From Casp-actino8 sp039800005 (GTDB lineage Bacteria > Actinomycetota > Acidimicrobiia > Acidimicrobiales > Ilumatobacteraceae), in NCBI GenBank assembly GCA_039800005.1, contig JBDLRN010000112.1:1-7644 (forward strand): a DNA stretch of 7,644 bases, given 5' to 3'. The notes below the pieces were generated by a model. The model made no database searches. It worked only from the letters and a program-made list of their open reading frames with translations, and had not been told where the DNA came from. The number at the start of each line of letters is the position of its first letter. Positions within the stretch are counted from its first letter, which is position 1. Below are positions 6,398 to 7,644 of this stretch, one piece after another. The translations under genes and the position numbers were made by a program.

Positions 6398-7310
6398 TTC
6401 GGCCGACCGCGGATCGGTCGCGGTGATCGTGGCGGCGGCCTTCGTTCCCTTGACGATGGCCCTCGCGGTCGTCGCCGACGGTGGACGCGTGTGGATGGAG
6501 AAGCAGAAGTTGCAGAACGAAGTCGAGGCGTCGGCACTGGCCGTCGCCCAGGCCCAGGCTCTCAGCGGCACGTCGTGCTCGGCCACGGCTCTCGCCCTCG
6601 TCGACGGAACACCCACGTGTTCCACGAGCGCGACGGCCAACGGAGCGGTGGCCACGGTCGAGGCGAACGAGTCGGTCGGCCTGACTTTCGCCCAGTTGTT
6701 CGGCCGCAACTCGGCCGGCATCGACGCGTCAGCATCGGTTCGGATCGGTCCGGCGGGGGGCGTTTCGGGACTGCGCCCGGTCTCCATGTGCATCGGAAAT
6801 TCGGCTCTCGCCGATTGGCTCGCCTCGGGACGGACTTCGACGGAGACGTACACGATCGGGATCGACTCCACCAGTAGCGAATGTGGGAGTGACGTCTCGG
6901 GCAACTGGGGCGTCCTCGACTTCGACGGTGGTGCCAACTCGATGAGCGACGCTCAGGACTGGATCGCGAACGGATACGGCGGAACCGTGTCGGTGGGCGA
7001 GGCCCTCGACGGTGATCCGGGTATTCCGTCTCCCGCCTTGAACCTCGACGACTTGGTGGGTGAAATCGTCACGTTGCCGGTCTTCGAGAACCCGCGACTC
7101 GTGGGGTCGAACGCGACGTACGACATCGCCGGCTTCGTTCGCGTTCGGATCGTCGAGGTGAACCTCACGGGTTCGGCGAGCAATCGCAACGTGAAAGTGA
7201 CGTTCGAGCCGGGAGCGGTGAACGGCTCGGTCGGTGGAATCGACGCCCCCGACTTCGGTGTGACCGCGTGGTCGGTGTGTTCCTTCGACGGAAAAGGTGT
7301 GTGTTCGTGA
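6366..7310 (+). CDS. TadG-like pilus assembly protein (TadE/G family)
   Basis: This 314-residue protein has an Arg-rich N-terminus, then DRG16-SVAVIVAAAFVPL with a single hydrophobic helix (about 17-37), and 'MEKQKLQNEVEASALAVAQAQAL', the usual TadE/G-like pattern after the helix. The +5 Glu of prepilins is replaced by Ile21, as is common in TadG, so the helix is probably an uncleaved anchor or signal-anchor. The exported part has six cysteines (71, 85, 142, 173, 305, 313) and the segment GNWGVLDFDGG (179-189) with 'DWIANGYGGTVSVG', which I recall from actinobacterial TadG-type proteins. No von Willebrand (MIDAS) motif is apparent. ATG 6366 lies within tadE (32-nt overlap) behind AGGACGG at 6350-6356. 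No other good in-frame start precedes the helix. The stop overlaps the next gene by 4 bp. Confidence 0.82.
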   Translation: MRRRRSSAHRDSADRGSVAVIVAAAFVPLTMALAVVADGGRVWMEKQKLQNEVEASALAVAQAQALSGTSCSATALALVDGTPTCSTSATANGAVATVEANESVGLTFAQLFGRNSAGIDASASVRIGPAGGVSGLRPVSMCIGNSALADWLASGRTSTETYTIGIDSTSSECGSDVSGNWGVLDFDGGANSMSDAQDWIANGYGGTVSVGEALDGDPGIPSPALNLDDLVGEIVTLPVFENPRLVGSNATYDIAGFVRVRIVEVNLTGSASNRNVKVTFEPGAVNGSVGGIDAPDFGVTAWSVCSFDGKGVCS

Positions 7311-7644
7311 GAAATCTGCAATCACTGAAGAGGTTCGCTCCGGCGATGTTGGCGTTCGTGCTGGTCGCCCTCGGGACGTTGATGATCCTTCCCAAGAACG
7401 ATGACGTGGCCAACGCCGATCAGCGTCAGCCCACTCTCGTGCTCGTTGCCGATGTCGAGTCGGGTACGGCGACGGCCGACCTGACCGCGCAGGTCGAGGT
7501 GAAGATGCTCGAGGTCGACGCCCGCGCCACCGGTGCGTTGGCGTCACTCGACGACCTGCCCGACGGAGTGCTGGTGGCCGATCACGTGGCCGGACAGCAA
7601 CTGCTCGCCTCGTCGTTCGCCGCCAACGTGGTGGAAGGACTCGG
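7307..7644 (+). CDS. cpaB: CpaB/RcpC-like SAF-domain Flp pilus assembly protein, 3' end outside window
   Basis: An open frame begins at GTG 7307, overlaps the TadG-like stop (GTGA) and runs 112 codons to the right edge. GGAAAAGG at 7290-7297 is a good Shine-Dalgarno 9 nt upstream. The protein starts with a short basic stretch and a membrane helix (about 11-28). A region like the SAF fold of CpaB/RcpC follows: 'PTLVLVADVESGTATADL', then 'GALASLDDLPDGVLVADHVAGQQLLASSF'. In CpaB proteins the equivalent stretch reads as an N-terminal beta segment, a 'GAL-SL-DL' turn and a 'V-GEQLL-S-F' strand. CpaB/RcpC is thought to act at the outer periplasmic or cell-wall side in Tad pilus biogenesis. The gene order flp-tadE-tadG-cpaB supports this. 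The assignment rests on pattern recall from a partial sequence. Confidence 0.78.
   Translation, partial: MRNLQSLKRFAPAMLAFVLVALGTLMILPKNDDVANADQRQPTLVLVADVESGTATADLTAQVEVKMLEVDARATGALASLDDLPDGVLVADHVAGQQLLASSFAANVVEGL

Noticed and set aside
5714..6937. A 407-codon minus-strand frame across flp, tadE and the TadG-like gene
   Set aside because: It is opposite three genes with clear pilin-type helices and has no motif of its own.
1..7644. tRNA, rRNA, CRISPR array, insertion sequence or phage attachment site
   Set aside because: No cloverleaf-like sequence, spaced repeats, transposase motifs or long terminal inverted repeats were seen on either strand. Coding fills nearly all of the window.

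Overview
The window is GC-rich DNA, roughly 65% G+C by eye. Its gene content points to a member of the Actinomycetota. The evidence is a LipO/LipC-type esterase with a long N-terminal extension, a heterodimeric methylmalonyl-CoA mutase followed by MeaB, and an actinobacterial-style Flp/TadE/TadG/SAF-protein cluster. The shape of the short Flp pilin and TadG would suit an Acidimicrobiia-like lineage, but that narrower placement is a guess.

Layout. Positions 1-632 (minus strand) hold the N-terminal 210 codons of an alpha/beta-hydrolase esterase that runs off the left edge. A 36-bp divergent intergenic region (633-668) separates it from a plus-strand operon: mutA (669-2510, non-catalytic mutase subunit), mutB (2510-4711, catalytic B12-binding subunit) and meaB (4730-5707, G-protein chaperone of the mutase). 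A 132-bp gap (5708-5839) follows, with weak hairpins and a strong Shine-Dalgarno. After it comes the start of a Tad (tight adherence, type IVc) pilus locus: flp pilin (5840-6025), tadE minor pilin (6029-6397), a TadG-like protein (6366-7310) and a CpaB/RcpC-like SAF protein (7307 onward, cut by the right edge).

How the genes work together. MutA and MutB form the adenosylcobalamin-dependent mutase that interconverts (R)-methylmalonyl-CoA and succinyl-CoA, the last step of propionyl-CoA catabolism. MeaB uses GTP to guard cofactor loading and protect the enzyme from inactivation. No epimerase, propionyl-CoA carboxylase or cobalamin adenosyltransferase lies in the window. The pilus genes are functionally separate. 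The major pilin and TadE carry the prepilin peptidase signature (Gly, then Glu at +5), while the TadG-like protein keeps the Gly but lacks the Glu. The ATPases, platform proteins and peptidase are presumably beyond the right edge.

I found no clearly novel system. The most interesting non-gene signal is the 36-bp divergent region. It contains a perfect 6-bp inverted repeat (CGGTCA-N6-TGACCG) and a TANNNT box on each strand placed for leaderless transcription, and neither gene has a visible ribosome binding site.
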